From contig CAVRGL010000010.1 in assembly GCA_963720735.1 (NCBI GenBank), positions 479,319-543,318 on the forward strand: DNA of 64,000 nucleotides, given 5' to 3'. Below are positions 57,510-64,000 of the stretch, one piece after another. Within the stretch, counting starts at the first letter, position 1. Every line of letters begins with the position of its first letter. The position numbers and the translations under genes were made by a program. The notes under the pieces were generated by a model. The model worked only from the letters and a program-made list of their open reading frames with translations, made no database searches and had not been told where the DNA came from. The stretch comes from JBBRHQ01 sp963720735. GTDB lineage: Bacteria > Actinomycetota > Thermoleophilia > Solirubrobacterales > 70-9.

Positions 57510-60149
57510 ATGCTGAGGGGGTTGGGAACGTGGCGGGCCGGTGCGCTCGCTGGTGTGCTGGTGGCGCTCGCGGTCCCGTCCGCGGCCGCGGCGGGCGGGC
57601 TCTCCGCGAAGACCTCGCGGGTGGACATCACCTCGCAGCGCGGAAGCGGCGCCTTCGGGAAGTGGACGGTGGATCGCTTCGGCCTGCCCTCCTACCGCTA
57701 TGCGATCGACGAGGAGACCGACCCCAACGCCGCCCAGCCGGAGCTCGGCGGGCGCACCGACGCCTGGCATCAGCTCGGCAACGACCACATCGTCGCCGAC
57801 GCCTTCAACCACGGCTACGTCCAGCTCTGGAGCCAGGACCGCCGCTATCAGTGGACCAACCTCTATGAGCCGGGCGCCGGCCACCTCGCCGGCGGTTTCG
57901 GCTACCTGCGCCTCGGGCCGAAGACGATCAGCACTATGTATGACGACCGGCCGCGCGGGGCCCGGACCGGCCGCTGGTTCGGGCTCGGTTATCTGCGGCG
58001 GCTGACCAGGGCATCAGGGGTCGAGGTATCCGAGCGGGTCTATGCCCCCTTCGGCGACGCCCCGATGCTGCTTCACGACGTCGCGATCACCAACCGCTCG
58101 GCGAGGACGCGCCGCGCCTCCTGGTTCGAGCTGTGGGACGTCAACCCCTACGACCAGAACGCCGCCCGGCACATCGGCCTCTCCCGCCCGGTTGCCTCCC
58201 ACAATGGACGGCTGCTGCGGGTCCGCCAGCTCCCGGAGGGTCTCGACCGGCGACCGCTCTCGATCTACGCCGCGACCCTCAGGGGACCGCTCGCGGGCAA
58301 CACGACCAGCGCCGAGTCGTTCTTCGGCGACGGGGGCAGGCGTCGGCCGGACTCGGTCCGCGCCGACCGGCTCGACGGCCGCCTCGCGCCGCCGGTCGCC
58401 CCCGGGGAAACCGGCAGCACCCTGTTCGCCTTCCGGGCGCCGCTTCAGCTGCGGCCGGGGCAGACGGTGCGGCTGCGCTACGCCTACGGCGCCGCGCACG
58501 CCGCGGCCATCCCGGCGCTGGTTTCGGAGGCCCGGGAGGACCGCTCCCCGTTTGCCCGCAGCGAGCGGCGCTGGGCGGGGTGGGTTCCGCAGATCCGCAT
58601 CGGCCGCGGCAGGAGCTGGCTCTCGCGGGAGCTCCAGTGGGACGCCTACACGCTTCGCTCCGGCTCGACCTACGAGGAGTGCCAGGGCGCCCACCTGATC
58701 TCCCAGGGCGGCTATTACCAGTACGACTTCGGGCTCCAGGAGGCCTACCGCGATCCCCTCCAGCACATGCTGCCGCTCGTCTATGCCGACCCGCGGCTGG
58801 CGCTGGACGTGATCCGGGCCTCGGCCCGCGAGCAGATCCCGGGCGAGTTCACCCCCTACGGGCAGGGGCCGTTCTGCAGGGGAGTGCCCCTGCTCGGAAC
58901 CTCGGGCGACCTCGACCTCTGGCTGCTGCTCTCCGCCAGCGAGTATGGCCTCGCGACCCGCGACCTGCGCGCCTTCGGCGAGCGGCTGCCCTTCGCCGGG
59001 GGCGGCTCGGCGACGCTGTGGCGACACCTGAAGGTCGCCTTCGCCCACCAGGAGAGCCTGCTCGGGCCCCACGGCGGCTATCTGACCGGCGCAAACGGCG
59101 ACTGGTCGGATTTCTCGACCACGTTCCTGAAGATGAACGAGTCGATCCTGGTGGCGGCGCAGACCGCCTACGTCTATCCACGGCTCGCGGAGCTGGCCGA
59201 GGCGCGCGGCGATCGCGCCTTCGCCGCCCGCCTGCGGGCGGCCGGGGCGCGTGACCTGGCGACGGTGAGGTCCGAGTGGACCGGCGGCTGGTACTCGCGC
59301 GGCTACGGCAGCGCAGGGCGGATCGGCGCCGGTGTGATCTTCGGCGAGCCGCAGCCCTGGGCGGTGCTGGCCGGAGCGCCGAGCCCGGCCCAAGCGAGGA
59401 CCCTGGTCGCCAACATCCGCCGTTTCCTCACCGGGATCGGGGCCCCGCCCCAGGTCAAAGGCCCGGCCCGCATCGGCTCCTCCCAGTCGCCGGCCCGAAA
59501 CGACCCCGGCGTAAACGAGCGATCAGAGCCCCCCGCAGGGGTCGGCACCAACAACGCCGTCTTCGTGGGCGGTGCCTGGTACGCGGTCAACGGCTGGCTG
59601 ACCTGGGCCCTCGGCACCCTGGATGGCACCGTTCCCAACGCCACCCGATACGCCCTCGACGAGCTTCAGCGGAACACGCTGACCGCCCACGCGACGGCCT
59701 TCCCCCACCACTGGGACGGGATCATCTCGGTCGACGACGTCTGCCACTCCTTCTACTCGGCCGACCCGGCGACCTGCGGGATCGGCCTGACCACGGGCTA
59801 CGCGGGGCAGATCATGCATCAGCCGGCCTGGAGCCTGTTCGATGCGATCCGGCTCGCCGGGGTCGAGCCGACCCGCAGCGGTTTCCGGATCGACCCCCAT
59901 CTCCCGGTCAAGAGCTTCGAGCTGCGCCTGCCCCGGGTCGGGGTGGCCCGCGATCGCCATCGGCTCCGTGGCTACGTCGAGCCGGTGCACACCTCGAAGC
60001 TGGCGATGGAGGTGACGGTGCCGGGCGCCGTGCGGGCGGTGCGGGTCGATGGGCGCCGTCGTGGTTTCCGCCGCTCCGGCGACGTGGTCCGCTTCTCGAT
60101 GCCCGCCCCCGCCGGGCACCCCACCGACTGGGAGGTCTCATTGCGGTGA
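57510..60149 (+). CDS. Large secreted GH94/GH36-like glycosidase or phosphorylase
   Basis: 879 residues. Signal peptide (RAGALAGVLVALAVPSAAAAG), then a beta-sandwich domain (about 40-330), an alpha/alpha-barrel (about 360-760) and a C-terminal beta region. In the barrel NGDWSDFSTTFLKMNESI (Asp531, Asp534) corresponds to the catalytic GDWNDG segment of cellobiose-phosphorylase-type enzymes, with GGYYQYDFGLQEAYRDPLQHM and VNGWLTWALGTLD nearby. Cytosolic phosphorylases lack signal peptides, so this exported member may be a hydrolase on envelope or plant glycans. ATG at 57510; the frame is open upstream but shadows other genes. Confidence 0.86.
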   Translation: MLRGLGTWRAGALAGVLVALAVPSAAAAGGLSAKTSRVDITSQRGSGAFGKWTVDRFGLPSYRYAIDEETDPNAAQPELGGRTDAWHQLGNDHIVADAFNHGYVQLWSQDRRYQWTNLYEPGAGHLAGGFGYLRLGPKTISTMYDDRPRGARTGRWFGLGYLRRLTRASGVEVSERVYAPFGDAPMLLHDVAITNRSARTRRASWFELWDVNPYDQNAARHIGLSRPVASHNGRLLRVRQLPEGLDRRPLSIYAATLRGPLAGNTTSAESFFGDGGRRRPDSVRADRLDGRLAPPVAPGETGSTLFAFRAPLQLRPGQTVRLRYAYGAAHAAAIPALVSEAREDRSPFARSERRWAGWVPQIRIGRGRSWLSRELQWDAYTLRSGSTYEECQGAHLISQGGYYQYDFGLQEAYRDPLQHMLPLVYADPRLALDVIRASAREQIPGEFTPYGQGPFCRGVPLLGTSGDLDLWLLLSASEYGLATRDLRAFGERLPFAGGGSATLWRHLKVAFAHQESLLGPHGGYLTGANGDWSDFSTTFLKMNESILVAAQTAYVYPRLAELAEARGDRAFAARLRAAGARDLATVRSEWTGGWYSRGYGSAGRIGAGVIFGEPQPWAVLAGAPSPAQARTLVANIRRFLTGIGAPPQVKGPARIGSSQSPARNDPGVNERSEPPAGVGTNNAVFVGGAWYAVNGWLTWALGTLDGTVPNATRYALDELQRNTLTAHATAFPHHWDGIISVDDVCHSFYSADPATCGIGLTTGYAGQIMHQPAWSLFDAIRLAGVEPTRSGFRIDPHLPVKSFELRLPRVGVARDRHRLRGYVEPVHTSKLAMEVTVPGAVRAVRVDGRRRGFRRSGDVVRFSMPAPAGHPTDWEVSLR

Positions 60150-60190
60150 GCGGGCGGTTCGACCCGCGCCTGGCCGGGTAGATCCAGACC

Positions 60191-60403
60191 GTGAAGGCGA
60201 ATGCCCGAATCCGCGGCGGCGCTTCGGCTCTGGGCGAGGCTCGGCGGCTCGCCGCTCAACGCGGCGTCGCGATCGTCCGGCGCCTGCTGCTCGACAGCCG
60301 CAGCCCGCTATACGGGGGCTGGGGACGCGGCCGCGGCTCGGGGAAGCTGGAGAGCTTCGTCGAGGGCGCGATCAACGCCATGCGGGTCTCCCCCGACCTC
60401 TGA
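60191..60403 (+). CDS. Small basic protein, unrecognised
   Basis: 70 residues from a GTG, 41 bp after the large GH gene and just before a strong hairpin, so probably a real short gene. Composition is Arg/Gly-rich: ALGEARRLAAQRGVAIVRRL, then SRSPLYGGWGRGRGSGKLES. A TAGATC sequence lies 6 nt before the GTG. One amphipathic helix is likely; the GRGRGSG part could contact nucleic acid. No known family. Confidence 0.45.
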   Translation: MKANARIRGGASALGEARRLAAQRGVAIVRRLLLDSRSPLYGGWGRGRGSGKLESFVEGAINAMRVSPDL

Positions 60404-60418
60404 TCGGGGCCCCGGACC

Positions 60419-60452
60419 CGCAGGAGCCCCCTCGGGCGAGGGGGCTCCTGCG
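60419..60452. terminator. Strong 15-bp hairpin between convergent genes
   Basis: CGCAGGAGCCCCCTC (60419-60433), GGGC loop, GAGGGGGCTCCTGCG (60438-60452): a perfect 15-bp stem between the plus-strand small gene (ends 60403) and the minus-strand exported-protein gene (ends 60475). Very stable, without a T-run; probable bidirectional transcription end. Confidence 0.7.
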
Positions 60453-60474
60453 AGGGCACGGGTTGAGGCGTTGG

Positions 60475-61110
60475 CTACTTGATGACCGCTTCCATCAGGG
60501 TCCAGCAGCCGTCCGTCGACTTGGCGGGGGTGAAGCCACCACCGGCCAGCAAAGGCGGCTGGTAGATGAGCGTGTTGTCTCCGCCGGAGCTGCAGCGGAC
60601 CATGCTCGTGTACTTGGTCCTCATCGCCAGGTACTCGCCCCGCTTGACCGGGACGGTGACCTTGAACGACTCGACGTTGTAGTGGTCGGAGTCCCAGTTC
60701 TGCTGGCTCTGACCCTGGTAGTGGATCACCGGGCCGTTGCGCAGCACCTTGGCCTCGTTCGTCCCGAACAGGGTCGAGCGCTTGACCTTGGCGATCTGCA
60801 GCCGGAACGAGCCGGGGCCGCCGGCGACCAGTCGGATCCTGCGGATCGTGCCGGTCTTCGGAGCGCGCTCGCCGCCGTCAGGGCGGTAATAGGCCGAGTT
60901 CTCGACCATCGTGCACGACAGGCCCGGGTCCTGGTGGGTGCAGGGGTGACGGGGCAGCGAGTTCGAGGGCTGCACCGTCGGGTCGAGCTTGGCGCCAAAC
61001 TTGGTCGCCGCCCCCGCGTTCGCTGTCGGGACCGCCGCCAGCGCGGTGGCCGCGAGCACGGCGGCGATCGCGGTGCGGGCGAAGCGGCGGGTCTTGATCT
61101 TGGCGTTCAT
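60475..61110 (-). CDS. Exported beta-sandwich protein, paralogue of 35419-36024
   Basis: 211 residues; ATG at 61110 preceded by AAGGAG. Signal peptide (TAIAAVLAATALAAVPTANAGA). Mature part: HPCTHQDPGLSCTMVEN (Cys pair), APKTGTIRRIRLVAGGPGSFRLQIAKV, VESFKVTVPVKRGEYLAMRTKYTSM and a late Cys in GCWTL. The same order of Cys pair, Gly-x-Ile-x-x-Arg strand, R(L/F)Q/RV strand and KRGxYLAxR strand is seen at 35419-36024. A secreted fold without enzyme motifs; perhaps ligand binding or surface association. Confidence 0.7.
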   Translation of the reverse strand: MNAKIKTRRFARTAIAAVLAATALAAVPTANAGAATKFGAKLDPTVQPSNSLPRHPCTHQDPGLSCTMVENSAYYRPDGGERAPKTGTIRRIRLVAGGPGSFRLQIAKVKRSTLFGTNEAKVLRNGPVIHYQGQSQQNWDSDHYNVESFKVTVPVKRGEYLAMRTKYTSMVRCSSGGDNTLIYQPPLLAGGGFTPAKSTDGCWTLMEAVIK

Positions 61111-61255
61111 CTGGTGTGTCTCCTTGGCTGATGCTTTGGTTGGTCGGTGTTGCCGGCCAAGCTTCGGCCAGGAGCGCGGGCGCTCCCAGGGGGCCCAGGG
61201 CGGAAGCCGGGCGCCCGCCGGGGTGGTCGGGCTCACCCCCTGGTGGAACCCGGCG

Positions 61256-61939
61256 TCAGAGGTCGCGTTCGGAGATCAGACCGCTCTGCAGCGCCCGCTC
61301 GACCAGCCCGACCCGCTTCTGGTTCTGGGGCAGGTCCTCGACGCCGAACTTCTCGAACAGAGCTCGCAGGTGGGTCTTGACCGCATCGACGCTGAGGTGG
61401 AGCTCCCCGGCGATCTGCTGGTTGGTCGCCGGGGTGGCGAAGGCGGCTCCGTCCTTGAACGGCCGGCAGAGGGCGAGCAGCACCCTCAGCTGCCCCGGCG
61501 AGACGGTCGCGGCCTCGGAGACCTCGGCTGCGATCACCGTGCTCTCGCCGCTCTCCTCGCCCGGAACCCGGTAGAGGACCACGGTCTGCCCGAAGCGGAT
61601 CATGTCCTGGTCGCGGAGGTGACGGCGTCCCCGCACCCGCTCGCCGTTTACGAAGGAGCCGTTGCGGGAGAGGCCGTCGTCGACCAGGGTGCACTCGTCG
61701 CGGACGACCTCGATCTGCGCGTGCAGGCCGGAGACCTCCTCGTCCCAGTCGATGCGGATGTCGGCAGAGCCGCGGCGCCCGACCCATAGCTCGCTCGTCC
61801 CGGCGGCGATCGGGACGATCCGCTGCTCCCCCCCGGCGTCGCGATAGACGATGAACGGGCGTCCCTCCCGCTCGGCCTCGATCTGCGCCTTCAGCTCGGG
61901 CGCGGTCGCTGCCCGCGGACCCTGCGGAGCGTCGCTCAT
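61256..61939 (-). CDS. FHA-domain protein with LuxR-type HTH
   Basis: 227 residues. FHA domain about 45-125: ELWVGRRGSADIRIDWDEEVSGLHAQIEV with the Arg and Ser-x-x-His phospho-Thr motifs, then DDGLSRNGSFVNGERV. C-terminal region about 145-210: SPGQLRVLLALCRPF and a helix-turn-helix TNQQIAGELHLSVDAVKTHL followed by FEKFGVEDLPQNQK, like LuxR/GerE. The combination suggests a transcription factor that senses Ser/Thr phosphorylation. ATG 6 nt after TAGGAT. Divergent from the ftsH-like gene. Confidence 0.85.
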   Translation of the reverse strand: MSDAPQGPRAATAPELKAQIEAEREGRPFIVYRDAGGEQRIVPIAAGTSELWVGRRGSADIRIDWDEEVSGLHAQIEVVRDECTLVDDGLSRNGSFVNGERVRGRRHLRDQDMIRFGQTVVLYRVPGEESGESTVIAAEVSEAATVSPGQLRVLLALCRPFKDGAAFATPATNQQIAGELHLSVDAVKTHLRALFEKFGVEDLPQNQKRVGLVERALQSGLISERDL

Positions 61940-61945
61940 GCCCTG

Positions 61946-61951
61946 ATCCTA
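61946..61951 (-). promoter_or_regulatory. Putative -10 (TAGGAT) of the FHA-HTH gene
   Basis: On the minus strand TAGGAT lies 6 nt before the ATG at 61939 with no Shine-Dalgarno between them. Matches the window-wide leaderless pattern. Confidence 0.42.
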
Positions 61952-62076
61952 GAGAGCGCCCAAGCGCCACGGCATTAGCCGATCGGGCGCATCTCGACGA
62001 ATGTGCGAGTGAGTATTGGGGTCGAGCTTGCCACACTGGAGCCAGTCCTTTTCCCACGGCAGGGAGGTCTCATCCG

Positions 62077-62106
62077 ATGGCTAGCCCGACCCCAGGAGCC
62101 CAGTGA
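62077..62106 (+). CDS. Nine-codon leader peptide upstream of the ftsH-like gene
   Basis: ATG at 62077, preceded by GGGAGG (62062-62067) at 9-nt spacing, encodes MASPTPGAQ and stops at TGA 62104-62106, which overlaps the GTG start (62103) of the protease. The strong ribosome-binding site serves this leader, while the protease itself has only AGGAG 4 nt before its GTG. Translational coupling or attenuation is plausible; expression is inferred. Confidence 0.45.
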   Translation: MASPTPGAQ

Positions 62107-63659
62107 CCGCAGGCGCGATCAGCGACTTCTTCTTCGTCTGGTACCCGGTCTTCGGGGTCGTCTTCATGGCGGGCCTGCTCTGCGTCTTCGCCCTGCTGCT
62201 GCGCCAGACGATGCGCTCGACCAAGCCGGAGACGATCCGCTCCAGCAAGACCGCGCAGTTGCGATGGGAAGACGTGCAGGGAGTCGACGCCGCCAAGGAC
62301 GAGCTGATGGACGTCGCCGAATGGCTGCGCGACCCGGAGCGCTTCAAGGCGCTCGGAGCGCAGCCCCCGCGCGGTGTGCTGCTGTTCGGACCTCCGGGGA
62401 CGGGCAAGACGATGCTGGCCAGGGCGGTCGCCGGTCAGGCCGGGGTCGACTTCTTCGCTGCCTCCGGCTCGAGCTTCGTCGAGATGTTCGTGGGCAGGGG
62501 CGCGGCCCGTATCCGGCGCCTCTTCAAGGAGGCTCGCAAGGCGGGTCGCGCGGTGATCTTCATCGACGAGCTCGACGCGGTCGGGGGAAGCCGCACCGGC
62601 GGGGGCGACGGAGGCAGCAGCGAGCGGGAGCAGGCGCTCAACCAGCTGCTGGTCGAGCTCGACGGCTTCGAGCGCGACCCGGCGACGGTGATCGTGATCG
62701 CCGCGTCGAACAACGTCAAGAAGCTCGACCACGCGCTGCTTCGCCCCGGCCGCTTCGACCGTCAGGTGCTGGTCGCCCCGCCGGACCGCGAGGGCCGCGA
62801 GGCGATCCTCCGGGCCCACGCCAGGGGCAAGCCCCTGGCCGATGACCTCGACCTCACCGACGTCGCCCGCAAGACCACCGGGATGACCGGAGCCCAGCTC
62901 GCCAACTCGCTGAACGAGGCGGCGATCATCGCCGGGCGGGCGGGGCGGGAGGCAACCCGGCGCGAGGACCTCGACGAGGCGCTCCTGCGCCAGTCGGTCG
63001 GCTCCCAGCAGTCGCGGCGGCTGACCCAGAAGGAGCGGCGGATCGTCGCCTATCACGAGGGCGGTCACGCCCTCTGCCGAAGGCTCGTCGGGCTCGACCC
63101 CCCGGAGATCCTCAGCATCGTCCCGCGCGGACCGTCGCTCGGCTTCGTCGGCCACTCGCCGCGGGAGGACACCTACATGCGCTCCCGCGACCAGCTTCTG
63201 GACGAGACGGTCACCCTGCTCGGAGGAAGGGCCGCCGAGGAGCTGGTGTTCGGCGAGGCCTACACGGGTGCCGCCGACGACCTCGCCCGCGTCCACGCCG
63301 TCTGCAAGCAGATGATCTCGGAGTTCGGGATGGGGATCGAGACCGGCTCTCCCCAGGACGCGCCCATCGCCCTGCCTACCGAGGACTACTCGCTGTCCGA
63401 CCGCACCCGCCGCGACGTCGACCTCGGCGCGATGGCGATCGCCCGCGACGCCCACCGCCGCGCCCTCAGCCTGCTCAGCGCCAACCGGCGCTGCCTCGAC
63501 GACCTGGCCGCGAGCGCGCTCGAGCGCGAGACCCTGACCCGGGAGGACCTCGACGAGATCTTCGCGGCGCACCGCCTGCAGACCTCCGAGCTTCCCGCGG
63601 TCGAGGCGGCCCTGATGGAGCTCTCGGACCAACGGCCCGACCCGGAGCCGCTCGCCTAG
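62103..63659 (+). CDS. FtsH-type AAA+ zinc metalloprotease, short form
   Basis: 518 residues, against about 610-680 in typical FtsH. Only one membrane segment is evident (YPVFGVVFMAGLLCVFALLL) and the periplasmic domain between two helices is absent. AAA part: Walker A GPPGTGKTML, pore loop SSFVEMFVGRGAARIR, Walker B VIFIDELDA, SRH RPGRFDRQV. Protease part: zinc motif HEGGH (usual HEAGH) and a third ligand region TGAADDLARVH. All catalytic elements are intact. Degrades membrane or regulatory proteins. GTG start overlaps a leader-peptide stop. Confidence 0.9.
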   Translation: MTAGAISDFFFVWYPVFGVVFMAGLLCVFALLLRQTMRSTKPETIRSSKTAQLRWEDVQGVDAAKDELMDVAEWLRDPERFKALGAQPPRGVLLFGPPGTGKTMLARAVAGQAGVDFFAASGSSFVEMFVGRGAARIRRLFKEARKAGRAVIFIDELDAVGGSRTGGGDGGSSEREQALNQLLVELDGFERDPATVIVIAASNNVKKLDHALLRPGRFDRQVLVAPPDREGREAILRAHARGKPLADDLDLTDVARKTTGMTGAQLANSLNEAAIIAGRAGREATRREDLDEALLRQSVGSQQSRRLTQKERRIVAYHEGGHALCRRLVGLDPPEILSIVPRGPSLGFVGHSPREDTYMRSRDQLLDETVTLLGGRAAEELVFGEAYTGAADDLARVHAVCKQMISEFGMGIETGSPQDAPIALPTEDYSLSDRTRRDVDLGAMAIARDAHRRALSLLSANRRCLDDLAASALERETLTREDLDEIFAAHRLQTSELPAVEAALMELSDQRPDPEPLA

Positions 63660-63718
63660 TCGCATCTCCTACGCGCTGGGCCCGGCCTCCTGGCGGTCGG
63701 TGGGGCCGGGTGGCTAAC

Positions 63719-63742
63719 GTTTTCGCGTGAGAGTTCCGGGTA
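63719..63742 (+). promoter_or_regulatory. Sigma-B/SigF-type promoter
   Basis: GTTT (63719-63722), a 15-bp spacer and GGGTA (63738-63742) match the known -35/-10 consensus of general-stress sigma factors (GTTT-N14-16-GGGTA). It points toward the sigma-factor gene that starts about 115 bp downstream, suggesting autoregulation by a SigB/SigF-like factor. A match this close in high-GC DNA is suggestive, not proof. Confidence 0.6.
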
Positions 63743-63856
63743 CGCCGAAGGAGTCCGGCCGATTGGCGGTTGCGCTGAGATCGCACTAGCAAGACTCCAT
63801 CGCAACGCGCGCTCCTGCGCGGCCGGTCTTCGCGGAACTGATCATCCGTGCCTGTG

Positions 63857-64000
63857 ATGCCAGATCAAGCTCATAAACCTGGGGAAACCGAAACCGCCAC
63901 CGAGGCGGGGCTGCTGAGGCTGGAAGGCGAGCCGGCCTTGTGGGGACGGCTGCGCGAGGAGGATGACCAGGCGGCGCGCGAGGAGCTGGTCAGACGCTAC
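63857..64000 (+). CDS. RNA polymerase sigma factor (FliA/WhiG/SigF-like), N-terminal part
   Basis: Open frame of 48 codons running off the window end. It reads from an ATG (GTG codons at 63848 and 63854 are in frame) through a polar N-terminus to LWGRLREEDDQAAREELVRRY, which matches the start of region 1.2/2.1 of sigma-28/SigB/SigF-type factors (typically LWxxYRxxGDxxAREELVxRY). The sigma-B-like promoter upstream fits a general-stress sigma factor that controls itself. Too little is present to assign the subgroup. Confidence 0.65.
   Translation, partial: MPDQAHKPGETETATEAGLLRLEGEPALWGRLREEDDQAAREELVRRY

Overview
The window reads as chromosomal DNA of a high-GC actinobacterium, most likely class Thermoleophilia (Solirubrobacterales-like); this placement is an inference. 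It rests on very GC-rich codon use, GTG and TTG starts, a close match to actinobacterial F420-dependent glucose-6-phosphate dehydrogenase, FHA and actinobacterial-type secreted proteins, and many small exported proteins of unannotated families. Genes are dense and often overlap by 1-4 bases. Many genes lack a Shine-Dalgarno sequence and instead carry a TAnnnT hexamer 6-9 nt before the start codon, which suggests leaderless transcripts.

Layout. 1-6.7 kb: polyamine locus (PotD-PotB-PotC, aldehyde dehydrogenase, an esterase and an Orn/Lys/Arg decarboxylase-like PLP enzyme). 6.7-9.9 kb: small secreted, NTF2-like and VOC proteins, an enolase-superfamily enzyme and a ferritin. 9.8-13.2 kb: minus-strand trio of acyl-CoA dehydrogenase, methyltransferase and NTF2/APH-type kinase joined by 4-base overlaps. 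13.2-19.3 kb: a 5'-truncated esterase, a lipase-like hydrolase coupled to a UGT-type glycosyltransferase, two exported proteins, an SDR and a VOC protein. 19.3-26.6 kb: minus-strand run of universal stress protein, GT4 glycosyltransferase, P-type ATPase, CoA transferase and Fgd. 26.7-37.7 kb: PKD protein, PhnB-like protein, MMPL transporter, small exported proteins, SRPBCC, VOC, a molybdoenzyme with its FAD/NAD reductase, a CoA-binding protein, and a membrane protein/TetR pair behind a concentric palindrome.

37.96-44.58 kb: a probable genomic island. An intact tRNA-Asp(GTC) lies at one end and an exact 45-bp copy of its 3' part at the other. Inside are a DrrA/DrrB-type ABC exporter with a TetR regulator and operator, a decayed arsR-arsM module, a lipoprotein propeller, an M6-like metalloprotease and further gene remnants. 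No integrase is visible.

44.6-64 kb: cold-shock protein, FAH-family hydrolase, a wall-acting secreted set (metalloprotease, glycoside-hydrolase/peptidoglycan-binding protein, polysaccharide deacetylase), catalase-family and phytoene-desaturase-like enzymes, cyclopropane synthase, class III alcohol dehydrogenase plus MBL hydrolase, secreted esterase, a large secreted GH94/GH36-like enzyme, an FHA-HTH regulator, a short FtsH-type protease behind a nine-codon leader peptide, and the first 48 codons of a sigma factor behind a sigma-B/SigF-type promoter. A 41-43-bp hairpin element occurs twice, 49.6 kb apart. No rRNA, CRISPR array, insertion sequence or phage structural gene was seen.
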